From: Flavobacteriales bacterium
GTDB lineage: Bacteria; Bacteroidota; Bacteroidia; CAIKAF01
DNA length: 64,000 bases
NCBI GenBank assembly: GCA_025451235.1
Contig: JANWKT010000017.1
Coordinates: forward strand, 1 to 64,000
Direction of reading: 5' to 3'
The translations under genes and the position numbers were made by a program. The first letter of the stretch is position 1. Each line of letters starts with the position of its first letter. Below the pieces are notes generated by a model. That model was not told where the DNA came from and ran no database searches. It worked only from the letters and a program-made list of their open reading frames with translations. This document shows positions 36,323 through 44,941 of the stretch, in pieces.

Positions 36323-36703
36323 TTAACGAACCAGATCTCTTTGTTGGAAGCCTCCGTAATCCTTCGTACCCACCACCATAATGTTGAAGTCCATCCTTAC
36401 GATGTACCATTCTCCATTCATGCGGAGATAAGGATCTTTTATCTGAGTATCACTAATTTTTAGCATTTTATGAGTTCCATTCATATACAGTTCATAAGAG
36501 CCCGTATCTGATTGGCTGTTGAACAGGTCTGTAATGATCACCTGGCCATTAGGTGTAAATTGCCATTGCATTGGATGCACTACAGCAGTGCTATATACTG
36601 GCACGTAGTTCCATACTCCTAATATCTCCTCGGTTGCATTTCCTAAACAACCTGTAGATAAACCAGCCACGATTAAAAAGAGACCTAATAATACTTTTTT
36701 CAT
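36323..36703 (-). CDS. Lipoprotein of unknown function (lipocalin-like size)
   Basis: 126 residues with a lipoprotein signal (MKKVLLGLFLIVAGLSTGC, lipobox LSTGC, Cys19). The mature part (ILGVWNYVPV, QWQFTPNGQVII, SYELYMNGTHKML) has the W-x-x-TPNG pattern common in small Bacteroidetes lipoproteins of lipocalin-like fold. No exact family assigned. It has its own promoter and a neighbour on each side with unrelated function. Confidence 0.75.
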   Translation of the reverse strand: MKKVLLGLFLIVAGLSTGCLGNATEEILGVWNYVPVYSTAVVHPMQWQFTPNGQVIITDLFNSQSDTGSYELYMNGTHKMLKISDTQIKDPYLRMNGEWYIVRMDFNIMVVGTKDYGGFQQRDLVR

Positions 36704-36739
36704 AAAACTTGGACTTAAAGATTGGAATCAGTTTATAGG

Positions 36740-36769
36740 CAAATATATGCATATTTTATCGCTTTTCAA
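36740..36769 (-). promoter_or_regulatory. Promoter for the small lipoprotein gene
   Basis: Minus strand TTG, then 19 bp, then TATATTTG (36747-36740), an exact TTG-N17-23-TAnnTTTG fit, 36 bases before the ATG. The spacer next to the box holds the palindrome ATATGCATAT. Confidence 0.55.
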
Positions 36770-36834
36770 CAAGTTTTTAGGCCCAGAATCAAAATTTAAG
36801 CCTAAATTAATGGAATAAACTCGCCTAAAAAGAG

Positions 36835-37884
36835 TTAGGAGGCCACATTGGGCTTATAGTTGCGGTTAAAGATCGGGATCAGGATCATCACCATTACCCC
36901 AGCAGTAAGGATCATGATCTCTTGCGCCCCCCAGATGATCCAGCCCAAAGCATTACCGGTTCCATTGTCAAGGCCGCCAAATTCAGGTAACCCTAAGATA
37001 ACCGCTACCACCAGCGGAAATACTCCCAAACCGTTGGGAGTTGCCATAATAGCAAAGGATCCGAAGATCATGACCGCAAAGGGGGCGAACACATTATAGG
37101 TAACCGTTTCGGGTAAGGCAAAAAAGCAGACATAGGTCATTAAAAAATACAAGCTCCAAATGCTAATGGTATACAAGGCAAACAATCCTTTTTTCTTAAT
37201 CATCAAGGTGGATTTTAAGCCTTGCCAGAATCCTTTTATCAGTTGAACAATTTTCCCATATATCTTGCCTATAAAGGTGTTTTTTCTAAAGATAAAGAGG
37301 ATACAAAAAATAACGGTAAACAATCCAATCAATAAATACTTCCAGTTTCTTGCTAAAAACCCTGGTTCTGTTTTTTGTCCGGAGCCTGATAAAAAATCAG
37401 CTATTGTTTTCTGAATAGAAGCATTTACTTCTACATACGTTTCCCAATTAAACAAGGCGATGGCACCCAGAAAGGCCCCAAAGCAAAGCAGGTCGACGGC
37501 CCTTTCGGCTACCACCGTTCCCAAAGATTTCTCCACGGGTATTTTCTCATAGTTCTTTAACAAAGCACAACGGGTTACTTCACCTAAGCGAGGTACCATG
37601 GCATTAAAAAAATACATATTCATGACCGCAAAAAACAGGTTCGCGGTTTTGGGTTTATATCCAAAGGGCTCAATGATGAGTTTCCATCGCAATGCTCTTA
37701 CATAATGGGCAAGTGTTCCTATTAAAATAGAAGCAAACAACCAGAAATAATTGGCACTTGAAATGGCCTCCCAGAATTTACTTTTGTCGGAGGAGCTCAT
37801 GGTGCTGTATACTGCAATCGCGACCACAATGCCTATGGTAAAGAAAAGAATGATTTTAAGTGCTTCGCGTAGTTTCTTGTTCAC
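36835..37884 (-). CDS. UPF0104/AglD-like multi-pass membrane protein (lysylphosphatidylglycerol synthase TM family)
   Basis: 349 residues with about seven or eight membrane segments, e.g. IILFFTIGIVVAIAVY, YFWLFASILIGTLAHYVRAL, YLLIGLFTVIFCILFIF and FAPFAVMIFGSFAIMAT. The conserved motif ALRWKLIIEPFGYKP and the MVPRLGEVTRCALL segment are typical of UPF0104, the membrane half of MprF-like flippases. Substrate unknown, with lipid-linked translocation likely. Starts at GTG (37884), 4 bp after the panD stop, so it is cotranscribed with panD. Confidence 0.88.
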   Translation of the reverse strand: MNKKLREALKIILFFTIGIVVAIAVYSTMSSSDKSKFWEAISSANYFWLFASILIGTLAHYVRALRWKLIIEPFGYKPKTANLFFAVMNMYFFNAMVPRLGEVTRCALLKNYEKIPVEKSLGTVVAERAVDLLCFGAFLGAIALFNWETYVEVNASIQKTIADFLSGSGQKTEPGFLARNWKYLLIGLFTVIFCILFIFRKNTFIGKIYGKIVQLIKGFWQGLKSTLMIKKKGLFALYTISIWSLYFLMTYVCFFALPETVTYNVFAPFAVMIFGSFAIMATPNGLGVFPLVVAVILGLPEFGGLDNGTGNALGWIIWGAQEIMILTAGVMVMILIPIFNRNYKPNVAS

Positions 37885-37888
37885 TGCG

Positions 37889-38242
37889 CTATTTTATTAG
37901 TTTATTAGTGACCGTATCCGGGAAAACAACCCAGGGTACATGTTTTTTTGCCTCTTCAAAATCCATTAATGCATAAGAAAAAATAAGAAGTATATCTCCT
38001 TCATGTACCTTTCGGGCAGCAGCTCCGTTCAGGCAGATCATTCCACTTCCGCGTGGGCCCTTGATCACATAGGTTTCAAGCCTTTCTCCGTTGTTGTTGT
38101 TTACTACCTGAACTTTTTCGTTCTCTATTAAATTGGCAGCGTCCATCAAATCCTCATCAATAGTAACTGAGCCTATATAGTTGAGGTTCGATTCGGTAAC
38201 CGTTACCCTATGTATTTTTGATTTTAACACCTGTATCATCAT
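37889..38242 (-). CDS. panD: Aspartate 1-decarboxylase
   Basis: Makes beta-alanine for pantothenate. A pyruvoyl enzyme that cleaves itself at Gly24-Ser25, seen here in NYIGSVTID at the expected position when translation starts at 38242 ([12 protein letters not shown]). 117 residues, with conserved [19 protein letters not shown]. The gene lies downstream of panC on the same strand but is split from it by 307 non-coding bases and has its own -7 box, so it need not share the panC transcript. Confidence 0.96.
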   Translation of the reverse strand: MMIQVLKSKIHRVTVTESNLNYIGSVTIDEDLMDAANLIENEKVQVVNNNNGERLETYVIKGPRGSGMICLNGAAARKVHEGDILLIFSYALMDFEEAKKHVPWVVFPDTVTNKLIK

Positions 38243-38249
38243 AGCGGCG

Positions 38250-38257
38250 CAAAATTA
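38250..38257 (-). promoter_or_regulatory. -7 promoter element TAATTTTG for panD
   Basis: Exact TAnnTTTG on the minus strand, 7 bases before the first panD ATG, so the transcript would be nearly leaderless. The heptamer repeats at 38254-38281 overlap its upstream half. Confidence 0.42.
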
Positions 38258-38281
38258 GTAATTAGTTATTAGTTATTGGGT
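38254..38281. repeat. Degenerate 7-bp tandem repeat (ATTAGTT), four units
   Basis: Units ATTAGTA, ATTAGTT, ATTAGTT and ATTGGGT lie head to tail immediately upstream of panD and overlap its -7 box. Confidence 0.6.
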
Positions 38282-38366
38282 ATGGGTTAACAGTTATTTG
38301 AATTAATGTCTCTCTTTCACCAATGGCAAGTCCTCCAGCTAGTCAATTGACAACGGATTTGGGGGC

Positions 38367-38384
38367 TTCCGATAGCAATCGGAA
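38367..38384. repeat. Hairpin TTCCGAT-AGCA-ATCGGAA
   Basis: Perfect 7-bp arms around a 4-base loop in the panC-panD spacer. The arms read like the (T)CCGATAGCxATCGG palindromes dispersed in Bacteroidetes genomes. No T-run follows on the minus strand, so it is not a clear terminator of panC. Confidence 0.5.
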
Positions 38385-38549
38385 CGTTATATCTTTTTTG
38401 TTGCCGTTAAAATAGTCAATGCCTGGGTAGAGAATGAATCTATTCGTCTCAGCTTGTGTCAAGATGAAAATGATGGCAAAAAAGGACCGCTTCCCCACCC
38501 AAACGAGATGGCCTGGCAGTAGGGCTCCAGTATTATTTAACTAATATAT

Positions 38550-39392
38550 TTATGCAATCGACATATTGTCGATGAGCCTTACCTCTCCTGCGTAAAAAGC
38601 AGTAAAGACCCTGATATGTGAATGGTTGGAAACGTCGGTCACTAATTCCAGGGTATCGGCATCGGCCAACTCTATATATTCATTTTTTAAGTGGGGGATC
38701 TTATTGACCTTTTTCTCAAACCAGGTTTTCACCTCCGCCACGGAAAGTTCGGCCAGCTTTTCTTTCACCTGTCTGAGCAAAGCAGGGACCTTCACAGCAC
38801 TTGTATACTCCTCCGCACTTAAACGAAGGTTCCGGCTGCTTAGGGCCAATCCCTTTTCATCCCGGATGGTTTCCACTCCCATGATCTGGATCTGAGGCAA
38901 GTGTTGGGCCGTTACCTTCTTAATCACCATATATTGCTGGTAATCCTTTAACCCGAAAAAAGCCATATCAGGCTGAACAATTTCGAAAAATCGCATCACA
39001 ACGTTGGCTACGCCCTGAAAATGACCTGGACGATAAAGACCTTCCATCATATCGTTTAAATGCCCCAGATCGTATTCCTTCGGCTCAGAATGACCATATA
39101 CCTGTTCATAATTAGGATGAAAAAGCAGATGGCAATCTATTTCCTCCAGCATTTGGGTGTCTTTTGCAATGGTTGAAGGGTATTTATTGAAGTCATCAGG
39201 GTTGTTGAACTGCAAGGGATTCACAAATATGCTGCAAACAACTGTATCACAAGCCATTAATGCTCTTTCAATGAGTTTAATATGCCCTATATGCAGGGCC
39301 CCCATGGTTGGAACCAGCCCGATTTTCTTTCCCTGACTGCGCAAAAAGTTAATTTCTGCATGAATTTGTCCTGCTGATTGAAAAACTTTCAT
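38550..39392 (-). CDS. panC: Pantothenate synthetase (pantoate-beta-alanine ligase)
   Basis: ATP-dependent joining of pantoate and beta-alanine in the cytoplasm. 280 residues. The HIGH-like nucleotide motif lies in VPTMGALHIGHIKLI (about 27-41), FVNPLQFNNPDDFNKYP follows, and FFGLKDYQQYMVIKK and the KMSKS-like LSSRNLRLS (about 199-207) complete the signature. Divergent from the glycogen-synthase-like gene. A near-consensus box TACTTTCG (39450-39443) may be its promoter. Confidence 0.96.
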   Translation of the reverse strand: MKVFQSAGQIHAEINFLRSQGKKIGLVPTMGALHIGHIKLIERALMACDTVVCSIFVNPLQFNNPDDFNKYPSTIAKDTQMLEEIDCHLLFHPNYEQVYGHSEPKEYDLGHLNDMMEGLYRPGHFQGVANVVMRFFEIVQPDMAFFGLKDYQQYMVIKKVTAQHLPQIQIMGVETIRDEKGLALSSRNLRLSAEEYTSAVKVPALLRQVKEKLAELSVAEVKTWFEKKVNKIPHLKNEYIELADADTLELVTDVSNHSHIRVFTAFYAGEVRLIDNMSIA

Positions 39393-39458
39393 TTAGGGTT
39401 AAAGGGCTTATATAATGGGCAATACATGAGGTATAGGGGGAGCGAAAGTAAAGATTAT

Positions 39459-39490
39459 TTTGAAATATCCACCAATTTTTGTTAATTTTG
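39459..39490 (+). promoter_or_regulatory. Promoter for the glycogen-synthase-like gene
   Basis: TTTG (39459-39462), 20 bp, TAATTTTG (39483-39490), an excellent match to the Bacteroidetes consensus. The leader before the ATG at 39552 is about 55 bases. Confidence 0.65.
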
Positions 39491-39551
39491 CAGTACAGTT
39501 ATAAACAGTCGTTCTTTAATAACCTATCAGATACAAATACACAATTTCTAT

Positions 39552-40376
39552 ATGGAAAAACGCAAGGTGCTCTTTATTTCTCAGGAAATGATGCCATACA
39601 TGGCAAACGAAAATGAAATTACCCGAATGAGTCGGATGGTTCCCCAAGGTGTTCAAGAGCAAGGATTCGAAATTAGAACTTTTATGCCAAGATTTGGATG
39701 CATCAATGAAAGAAGGCATCAGCTGCACGAAGTGATTCGGTTATCCGGAATGAACATTGTAGTAAACGACACAGACCAACCATTGATTATTAAAGTGGCC
39801 TCCATCCCAGCAGCACGCATGCAGGTTTATTTTATTGATAATGAAGAGTATTTTCAAAGAAAATCAACCATTTCAGATGATGCTGGTAAATTCCATACCG
39901 ACAATGACGAAAGGGCCATTTTCTACATAAAAGGCGTTTTTGAAACCGTAAAAAAACTAGGCTGGTCGCCCGATGTGATCCACTGTCATGGATGGATGGC
40001 GTCTCTGGTTTCGGTATACCTTAAAAACGTATACAAAAATGATCCTATTTTCTCAGGAGCAAAAGTGGTGATGTCATTGTATGGCTCCGATGAGTTTGCC
40101 GGTGAATTGAATAGCGGTTTTGGCAAAAAAGTATTGATGGACGAGATGACCAAAGAACATTATAATGTTACCAAGCCTACCTACGCAAACATTATGAATG
40201 AAGGTATCCGTTATGCTGATGCTGTTGTTATCGGTAACGACAAGATCAGTAAGGATATCGAAAAATATATTAAATCTTCAGATGCTAAAAAGGTTACTTA
40301 CAATCCCGACGAGGATTATGTAGGCCCTATGCTTACCTTATACAATGAGCTGATTGAAGATTCAGTTCTTGCATGA
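39552..40376 (+). CDS. Half-length glycogen/starch synthase-like protein (GT5 N-terminal domain only)
   Basis: 274 residues matching only the N-terminal Rossmann half of GT5 glycogen synthases: VLFISQEMMPY at the start, FMPRFGCINER, YFIDNEEYF, FYIKGVFETVKKLGWSPDVIHCHGW, and VVMSLYGSDEF. The ADP-glucose-binding KxGG motif expected just after the first strand is absent (MANENEITRM instead), and the C-terminal nucleotide-binding half is missing. Proteins of this length occur next to panC in many Bacteroidetes. Catalysis is doubtful, and a binding or regulatory role is an inference. Expressed from its own promoter, ending in the hairpin at 40411-40449. Confidence 0.85.
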   Translation: MEKRKVLFISQEMMPYMANENEITRMSRMVPQGVQEQGFEIRTFMPRFGCINERRHQLHEVIRLSGMNIVVNDTDQPLIIKVASIPAARMQVYFIDNEEYFQRKSTISDDAGKFHTDNDERAIFYIKGVFETVKKLGWSPDVIHCHGWMASLVSVYLKNVYKNDPIFSGAKVVMSLYGSDEFAGELNSGFGKKVLMDEMTKEHYNVTKPTYANIMNEGIRYADAVVIGNDKISKDIEKYIKSSDAKKVTYNPDEDYVGPMLTLYNELIEDSVLA

Positions 40377-40410
40377 ACTAAAAAACAATAAATTTTACTA
40401 GAACATACTT

Positions 40411-40449
40411 ATCTGCAAAGCTTTTCGTTAGCTTTGCAGATAGTTTTTT
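40411..40449 (+). terminator. Terminator hairpin abutting the DUF4270 start codon
   Basis: Perfect 11-bp stem ATCTGCAAAGC / GCTTTGCAGAT (40411-40421 with 40431-40441), 9-base loop, then AGTTTTTT running into the ATG at 40450. It either ends the upstream transcript or acts as an attenuator in the DUF4270-glmS leader. Confidence 0.85.
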
Positions 40450-41760
40450 ATGAAAAGGATACTTTATTTTTTGATGGGTTTTGTATGGGTTTCCACCACG
40501 TTTTCATGCGAAGGAGAGCCGGATTTGAATAGTGGGATTATTCCAACTACCGATTCTTTGTTATTGAGGTTTAACGATACTACCACCCTGGTGGCCTTTA
40601 TTCAAAAAGACGATACCATCAGGACCGATGCCACCGAAAGAGTATTGCTGGGCAGTTATTATGACCCTATTTTCGGCAGAACTACTTCTTCTTTTTATTC
40701 TACATTTACGGCTGCTCAAAGCTTCTCGAGCACAGTTAATGATATTGATTCCATTGTGCTTACCTTGAAAGCCGACGGGGGGTATGGGGACCTGAGTAAA
40801 TTTACGGGCTACCAAGTATTAGAGGTATTTGAGGTAACTGAGGATATTCCAGTTCCTCCATCAGGTGGTTATAGTTCGCATACTACATTTAGCTATAACC
40901 CTATTCCTATCGGCACCTATGGTTTCGTTCCACAATTTTTTCCTTTGGGAAACGAGCCTGCCGCTATCCGGATCAAGATCAATCCGTCCTTTGGCAGCCG
41001 GTTCTTCCAGGGTGATACCATTAACTCCACCAACGTAAGAGATTTTATAAAAGGGATATATGTTCGGATCAGTCCATTGGTTACCCAGTCGCAACCTTCA
41101 GGAACCGGCGGGATCGCTTATTTTAAACTGAACAGTGATGTTTCTCATATGATCATATATCATGGCAATGGACAAGGGCAAATAAAACTCCCTATGGGAA
41201 CCAGCAGTAATTATCGCATCAATAAATTCTACCACGACTATACCTTGTTTTCAGCCAACCTGAGTTTTCTTCAAAAACTGGGAGATAGTACCAATACTAC
41301 CGCATCTGATAAACTTTATATCCAAGGCATGGAAGGGGTAAGGGTAAAAGTAAAAATGCCTTATTTGAGCAATTATCTGGACTCAGGAAAGGTGATCGTG
41401 AACAAGGCAGAACTGGTTATTCCTATCGACAATACCCAGGATTTTGCGCTCTATGAGAATCCAGGCAATATTCTTACCTATACATTGGCATCGGATGGTA
41501 AGATAAGATTGATGGATGACATTTATTTTGTTTATTACGATTCATATTATAATGCCACTACTCAGGAATACAAGGTGGTCATCACTCAATATATTCAGCA
41601 GGTGTTAAATGGTGGGGATGTTGCCTCCGAGTTTTATATTGACATCCCAGTACTCAGTAAATATACAAGCGCATTTAGGTTAGTTATTAATTCTCCCGAA
41701 CATGCAACCAAGCCATTAAAACTAAATTTAACGTATACACGAATACCCCCTTCATTATAA
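40450..41760 (+). CDS. DUF4270 lipoprotein
   Basis: 436 residues with lipoprotein signal MKRILYFLMGFVWVSTTFSC (lipobox TFSC, Cys20). The start of the mature chain (SGIIPTTDSLLLRFNDTTTLVAFIQKDDTIRTD), then LLGSYYDPIFGRTTSSFYST and DSIVLTLK fit DUF4270, a Bacteroidetes-only outer-membrane-anchored family of unknown function. It sits between the glycogen-synthase-like gene and glmS, an order I recall as common in this phylum. glmS follows after 6 bases, so they are one transcript. Confidence 0.9.
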   Translation: MKRILYFLMGFVWVSTTFSCEGEPDLNSGIIPTTDSLLLRFNDTTTLVAFIQKDDTIRTDATERVLLGSYYDPIFGRTTSSFYSTFTAAQSFSSTVNDIDSIVLTLKADGGYGDLSKFTGYQVLEVFEVTEDIPVPPSGGYSSHTTFSYNPIPIGTYGFVPQFFPLGNEPAAIRIKINPSFGSRFFQGDTINSTNVRDFIKGIYVRISPLVTQSQPSGTGGIAYFKLNSDVSHMIIYHGNGQGQIKLPMGTSSNYRINKFYHDYTLFSANLSFLQKLGDSTNTTASDKLYIQGMEGVRVKVKMPYLSNYLDSGKVIVNKAELVIPIDNTQDFALYENPGNILTYTLASDGKIRLMDDIYFVYYDSYYNATTQEYKVVITQYIQQVLNGGDVASEFYIDIPVLSKYTSAFRLVINSPEHATKPLKLNLTYTRIPPSL

Positions 41761-41766
41761 TCAACT

Positions 41767-43605
41767 ATGTGTGGAATTGTAGGCTATATTGGGGAAAAAC
41801 AAGCATACCCCATCTTAATTAAAGGGCTTCAGCGCCTTGAATACCGCGGTTACGACAGTGCAGGTGTTGCATTGTTGGATGGAGGCATGAAATTATACAA
41901 AAGAAAAGGGAAGGTTTCGGAGCTTTCGGCCTACGTTTCCGATAAAGACACATCAGGTACAGTTGGGATTGGGCATACCCGTTGGGCAACACATGGAGTG
42001 CCTAACGACATCAATGCCCATCCCCATTCTTCACCAAGCAAGGAGCTGGTGCTTATCCATAATGGGATCATCGAAAATTATGCCACCATCAAAGAAGGAT
42101 TGCTGAATCGTGGATACCAGTTTCTTAGTGATACGGATACCGAGGTATTGGTTTTTTTAATTGAAGATATTTTAAAAAAGGAAAATTGCTCTCTGGAAGA
42201 AGCCGTAAGACTTGCCTTAAATGAGGTGATTGGGGCTTATGCCATCGTAGTGATGTCGAAAAATGATCCAAAAAAACTGGTGGCTGCCAAAAAAGGAAGT
42301 CCGTTGGTAATTGGAATAGGTGAAGACGAATATTTTGTTGCTTCCGACGCCACTCCCATCATAGAACATACTAAAAATGTAGTCTACCTCGAAGATGAAG
42401 AATTTGCAGTTATTGAACCAGGCAAAAAATTGAGCATACGGACCATCAAGAATGCCGAAATAACTCCTTATATACAAGAATTGCAGATGGAGTTGGAAAA
42501 CCTCGAAAAAGGAGGTTATGAGCATTTTATGTTGAAGGAGATCAACGAACAACCCAGGTCTATCAGAGATAGTTTAAGAGGTAGAATGGATCCCTCCACC
42601 GGTCAGATAAAAATGGCAGGCATCGATGAATTTGAAAAGAAGTTTTTGAATGCGGAGCGAATTATTATTGTAGGCTGTGGCACCAGCTGGCATGCCGGAC
42701 TCGTTGGAGAATACTTAATTGAAGAATTGGCAAGGATACCCGTTGAGGTAGAATATGCATCGGAGTTCAGGTATAGAAACCCCATCATTAATGAAAATGA
42801 TATCGTCATTGCTATTTCTCAATCAGGAGAAACTGCGGATACTTTAGCCGCTATTAAATTAGCAAAATCAAAGGGAGCTACCATTTTTGGAATTTGTAAT
42901 GTGGTAGGTTCAACCATTGCACGTGAAACCCATGCAGGGGCCTATACCCATGCCGGACCAGAAATTGGTGTGGCATCTACCAAAGCATTTACTGCCCAGG
43001 TATCCGTACTTAGTTTGATCGCTTTAACGCTGGGTCATAAAAATGGCACTTTGTCAGAATCCAGGTACCGACAATTATTAGAAGAGCTGGATACCGTTCC
43101 GGATAAAGTGGAAGAGGTATTGAAAACCAATCCACAGGTAAAGGGGATCAGCCAGCTTTTTAAAGATGTTAGGAATTTCTTGTACCTGGGAAGAGGTTTT
43201 AATTTCCCGGTAGCATTGGAAGGTGCATTAAAATTGAAAGAGATCAGCTATATCCATGCCGAAGGATATCCCGCAGCAGAAATGAAACATGGACCCATTG
43301 CTTTGATCGATGAGGAAATGCCAGTGGTGGTGATCGCCAATAAAAATACTTCATACGAAAAAATAGTCAGCAATATCCAGGAAGTAAAGGCAAGAGGTGG
43401 AAAGATCATTGCCATTATTACCGATGGGGACAAAGAAGTGACTAAGCTGGCAGATTATACCATCTCCATCCCAGCTATTGATGAGGCCTTATCGCCGATG
43501 ATCACAGTTGTACCCTTACAGTTGCTCTCTTACCATATTGCAGTGATGAGAGGGGCCAATGTAGACCAACCCAGGAACCTGGCCAAGTCGGTTACCGTAG
43601 AATAG
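41767..43605 (+). CDS. glmS: Glutamine-fructose-6-phosphate aminotransferase (isomerizing)
   Basis: First step of UDP-GlcNAc synthesis: fructose-6-P plus glutamine gives glucosamine-6-P. 612 residues. The N-terminal nucleophile is Cys2 (MCGIVGYIG), with the class II glutaminase core TRWATHG and HNGIIENY. Two SIS domains follow (IVGCGTSWHAGLVGEYLIEE and YLGRGFNFPVALEGALKLKE), and the C-terminus KSVTVE completes the active site. Cotranscribed with DUF4270. No glmS ribozyme-like leader was recognised. Confidence 0.97.
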   Translation: MCGIVGYIGEKQAYPILIKGLQRLEYRGYDSAGVALLDGGMKLYKRKGKVSELSAYVSDKDTSGTVGIGHTRWATHGVPNDINAHPHSSPSKELVLIHNGIIENYATIKEGLLNRGYQFLSDTDTEVLVFLIEDILKKENCSLEEAVRLALNEVIGAYAIVVMSKNDPKKLVAAKKGSPLVIGIGEDEYFVASDATPIIEHTKNVVYLEDEEFAVIEPGKKLSIRTIKNAEITPYIQELQMELENLEKGGYEHFMLKEINEQPRSIRDSLRGRMDPSTGQIKMAGIDEFEKKFLNAERIIIVGCGTSWHAGLVGEYLIEELARIPVEVEYASEFRYRNPIINENDIVIAISQSGETADTLAAIKLAKSKGATIFGICNVVGSTIARETHAGAYTHAGPEIGVASTKAFTAQVSVLSLIALTLGHKNGTLSESRYRQLLEELDTVPDKVEEVLKTNPQVKGISQLFKDVRNFLYLGRGFNFPVALEGALKLKEISYIHAEGYPAAEMKHGPIALIDEEMPVVVIANKNTSYEKIVSNIQEVKARGGKIIAIITDGDKEVTKLADYTISIPAIDEALSPMITVVPLQLLSYHIAVMRGANVDQPRNLAKSVTVE

Positions 43606-43665
43606 ACATCATTTTTATTGGGCTGCCAATGAACATATTTCCTTCCATCAGTTACTGTCCGCAGC

Positions 43666-44220
43666 ATGGCATCTAAAGTAACCATACATATGGTTTCAAG
43701 TCTGGATGGTTTCATCGCCAAAAAAGACAATAGTGTTTCGTGGTTTGAAACCAAAGACCACTACGAGAATGGGGTTACCGAAGAAAACGCAGAAGAATTT
43801 ATGAAAACAATAGACTGTTTTGTAATGGGCTCCCTGACGTATGAACATGCCTTAGAGCTTTCAAAAAACTTTGGGTGGGCTTATGGAGATGTGCCAACCA
43901 TTGTAGTAACTCACAGAAACCTGCCGATTGACAGAAAGAACATTGAAATTTACTCAGGCGACTTGAATAAACTTGTAAATGAACAATTAAAACCAAAGTA
44001 TAAGAATATCTGGCTTGTAGGTGGTGCTATGCTTGCCAAAGATTTCATTCGTTTAAAATTAGCAGCCGAAATAAGATTATCCGTTCTGCCCATTATTTTG
44101 GGCGACGGGAAACCATTTTTTGACCATATTGGGCAAGAACAAGCATTGCACCTGAAAGACGTGACCGCCTATAAAAGCGGAACGGTGGAATTATGTTACG
44201 AAATAAGTACATACCATTAA
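43666..44220 (+). CDS. RibD C-terminal-like dihydrofolate reductase family protein (YwjB/YyaP-like)
   Basis: 184 residues of the RibD_C fold: VTIHMVSSLDGFIA, WFETKDHYENG, FVMGSLTYEHAL, TIVVTHRN, the conserved glycine motif IWLVGGAML, and LSVLPIILGDGKPFF. Such proteins are NADPH-binding reductase homologues. Their substrate is usually unknown, and this is separate from true folA at 17195. It stands 60 bp after glmS. The 3' end overlaps the convergent DUF4476 gene by 4 bases. Confidence 0.85.
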   Translation: MASKVTIHMVSSLDGFIAKKDNSVSWFETKDHYENGVTEENAEEFMKTIDCFVMGSLTYEHALELSKNFGWAYGDVPTIVVTHRNLPIDRKNIEIYSGDLNKLVNEQLKPKYKNIWLVGGAMLAKDFIRLKLAAEIRLSVLPIILGDGKPFFDHIGQEQALHLKDVTAYKSGTVELCYEISTYH

Positions 44221-44861
44221 TGATTGGCAATATAATCCCTTAATTCATCATCGCTGCTATAGCTTAAAACGCTATAAATTAAAAAGTACAGCCCTTTATC
44301 TATTACATAATTGTAGGCATACTTGGCATATTCCAATCGAGTACTTTCATACTTGAACAATCCACAGATCTCTGTAACCTGTTGTGAGGTGAGCCGATTA
44401 TTTTTTGTTATTTCCTTGGCGGTCCTGAGCTTATTTTCAGTATTTGAGTAAGAGCTCAGGTGATCTTTGATCATCCCAAAAGTATAATCGTCAACCGTTG
44501 CAATAACTTGAGTATTGCTAGAATACCCATCCAAATACCATGATTGATGTGCCATTTGAAAGCTTCCGATCAATTGGATATTTGAGAAATTATTTAGTTC
44601 GGCCACCATTCTGTACCCCTCTGATAATGCAACGGCAGTAGTAAATAATGGTTGGTCTGCTTCGTTAGATACAGTAAGGGTCCAGGTACCTGCATTGAGT
44701 CCGTGGAAGCGAAATTCGTTGGTGGAAGTGATTTGTTGCTGGTCGGCAAATTTAACCTTGTAATATCCCGAAACATTTATTTTAAGGTAGAACTCCGAAC
44801 TTGCCTTGACCGCTTGAAAGTAACATGCAAAGGCCACTAATAAAAAAGTATATTTTTTCAT
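44217..44861 (-). CDS. Exported DUF4476 protein
   Basis: 214 residues from the ATG at 44861 (MKKYTFLLVAFACYFQAVKAS, signal peptide). An ATG three codons upstream is also possible. The N-terminal beta-domain (LKINVSGYYKVKFADQQQIT, then WTLTVSNEADQ) is followed by a helical C-terminal domain (MIKDHLSSYSNTENKLRTAK, then ICGLFKYESTRLEYAKYAY) that fits DUF4476, a Bacteroidetes family of unknown role. It converges on the RibD-like gene. Confidence 0.85.
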   Translation of the reverse strand: MKKYTFLLVAFACYFQAVKASSEFYLKINVSGYYKVKFADQQQITSTNEFRFHGLNAGTWTLTVSNEADQPLFTTAVALSEGYRMVAELNNFSNIQLIGSFQMAHQSWYLDGYSSNTQVIATVDDYTFGMIKDHLSSYSNTENKLRTAKEITKNNRLTSQQVTEICGLFKYESTRLEYAKYAYNYVIDKGLYFLIYSVLSYSSDDELRDYIANH

Positions 44862-44941
44862 AGGAATCATTTTTTTTGATTAAAACCAAAAATGACTCCA
44901 AATCCCCGCTCAAATTTTCGAATACCTGGAAATGAGTATTC

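Larger units (their letters stand above)
38243..38549. other. Non-coding spacer between panC and panD
   Basis: Contains, from the panD side, a -7 box, a degenerate heptamer array, a 7-bp hairpin and no gene that I can support. The right half (38400-38540) has broken frames only. Confidence 0.5.

Noticed and set aside
41700-41766. glmS ribozyme or riboswitch upstream of glmS
   Set aside because: glmS starts 6 bases after DUF4270, leaving no room, and no conserved ribozyme core was seen.
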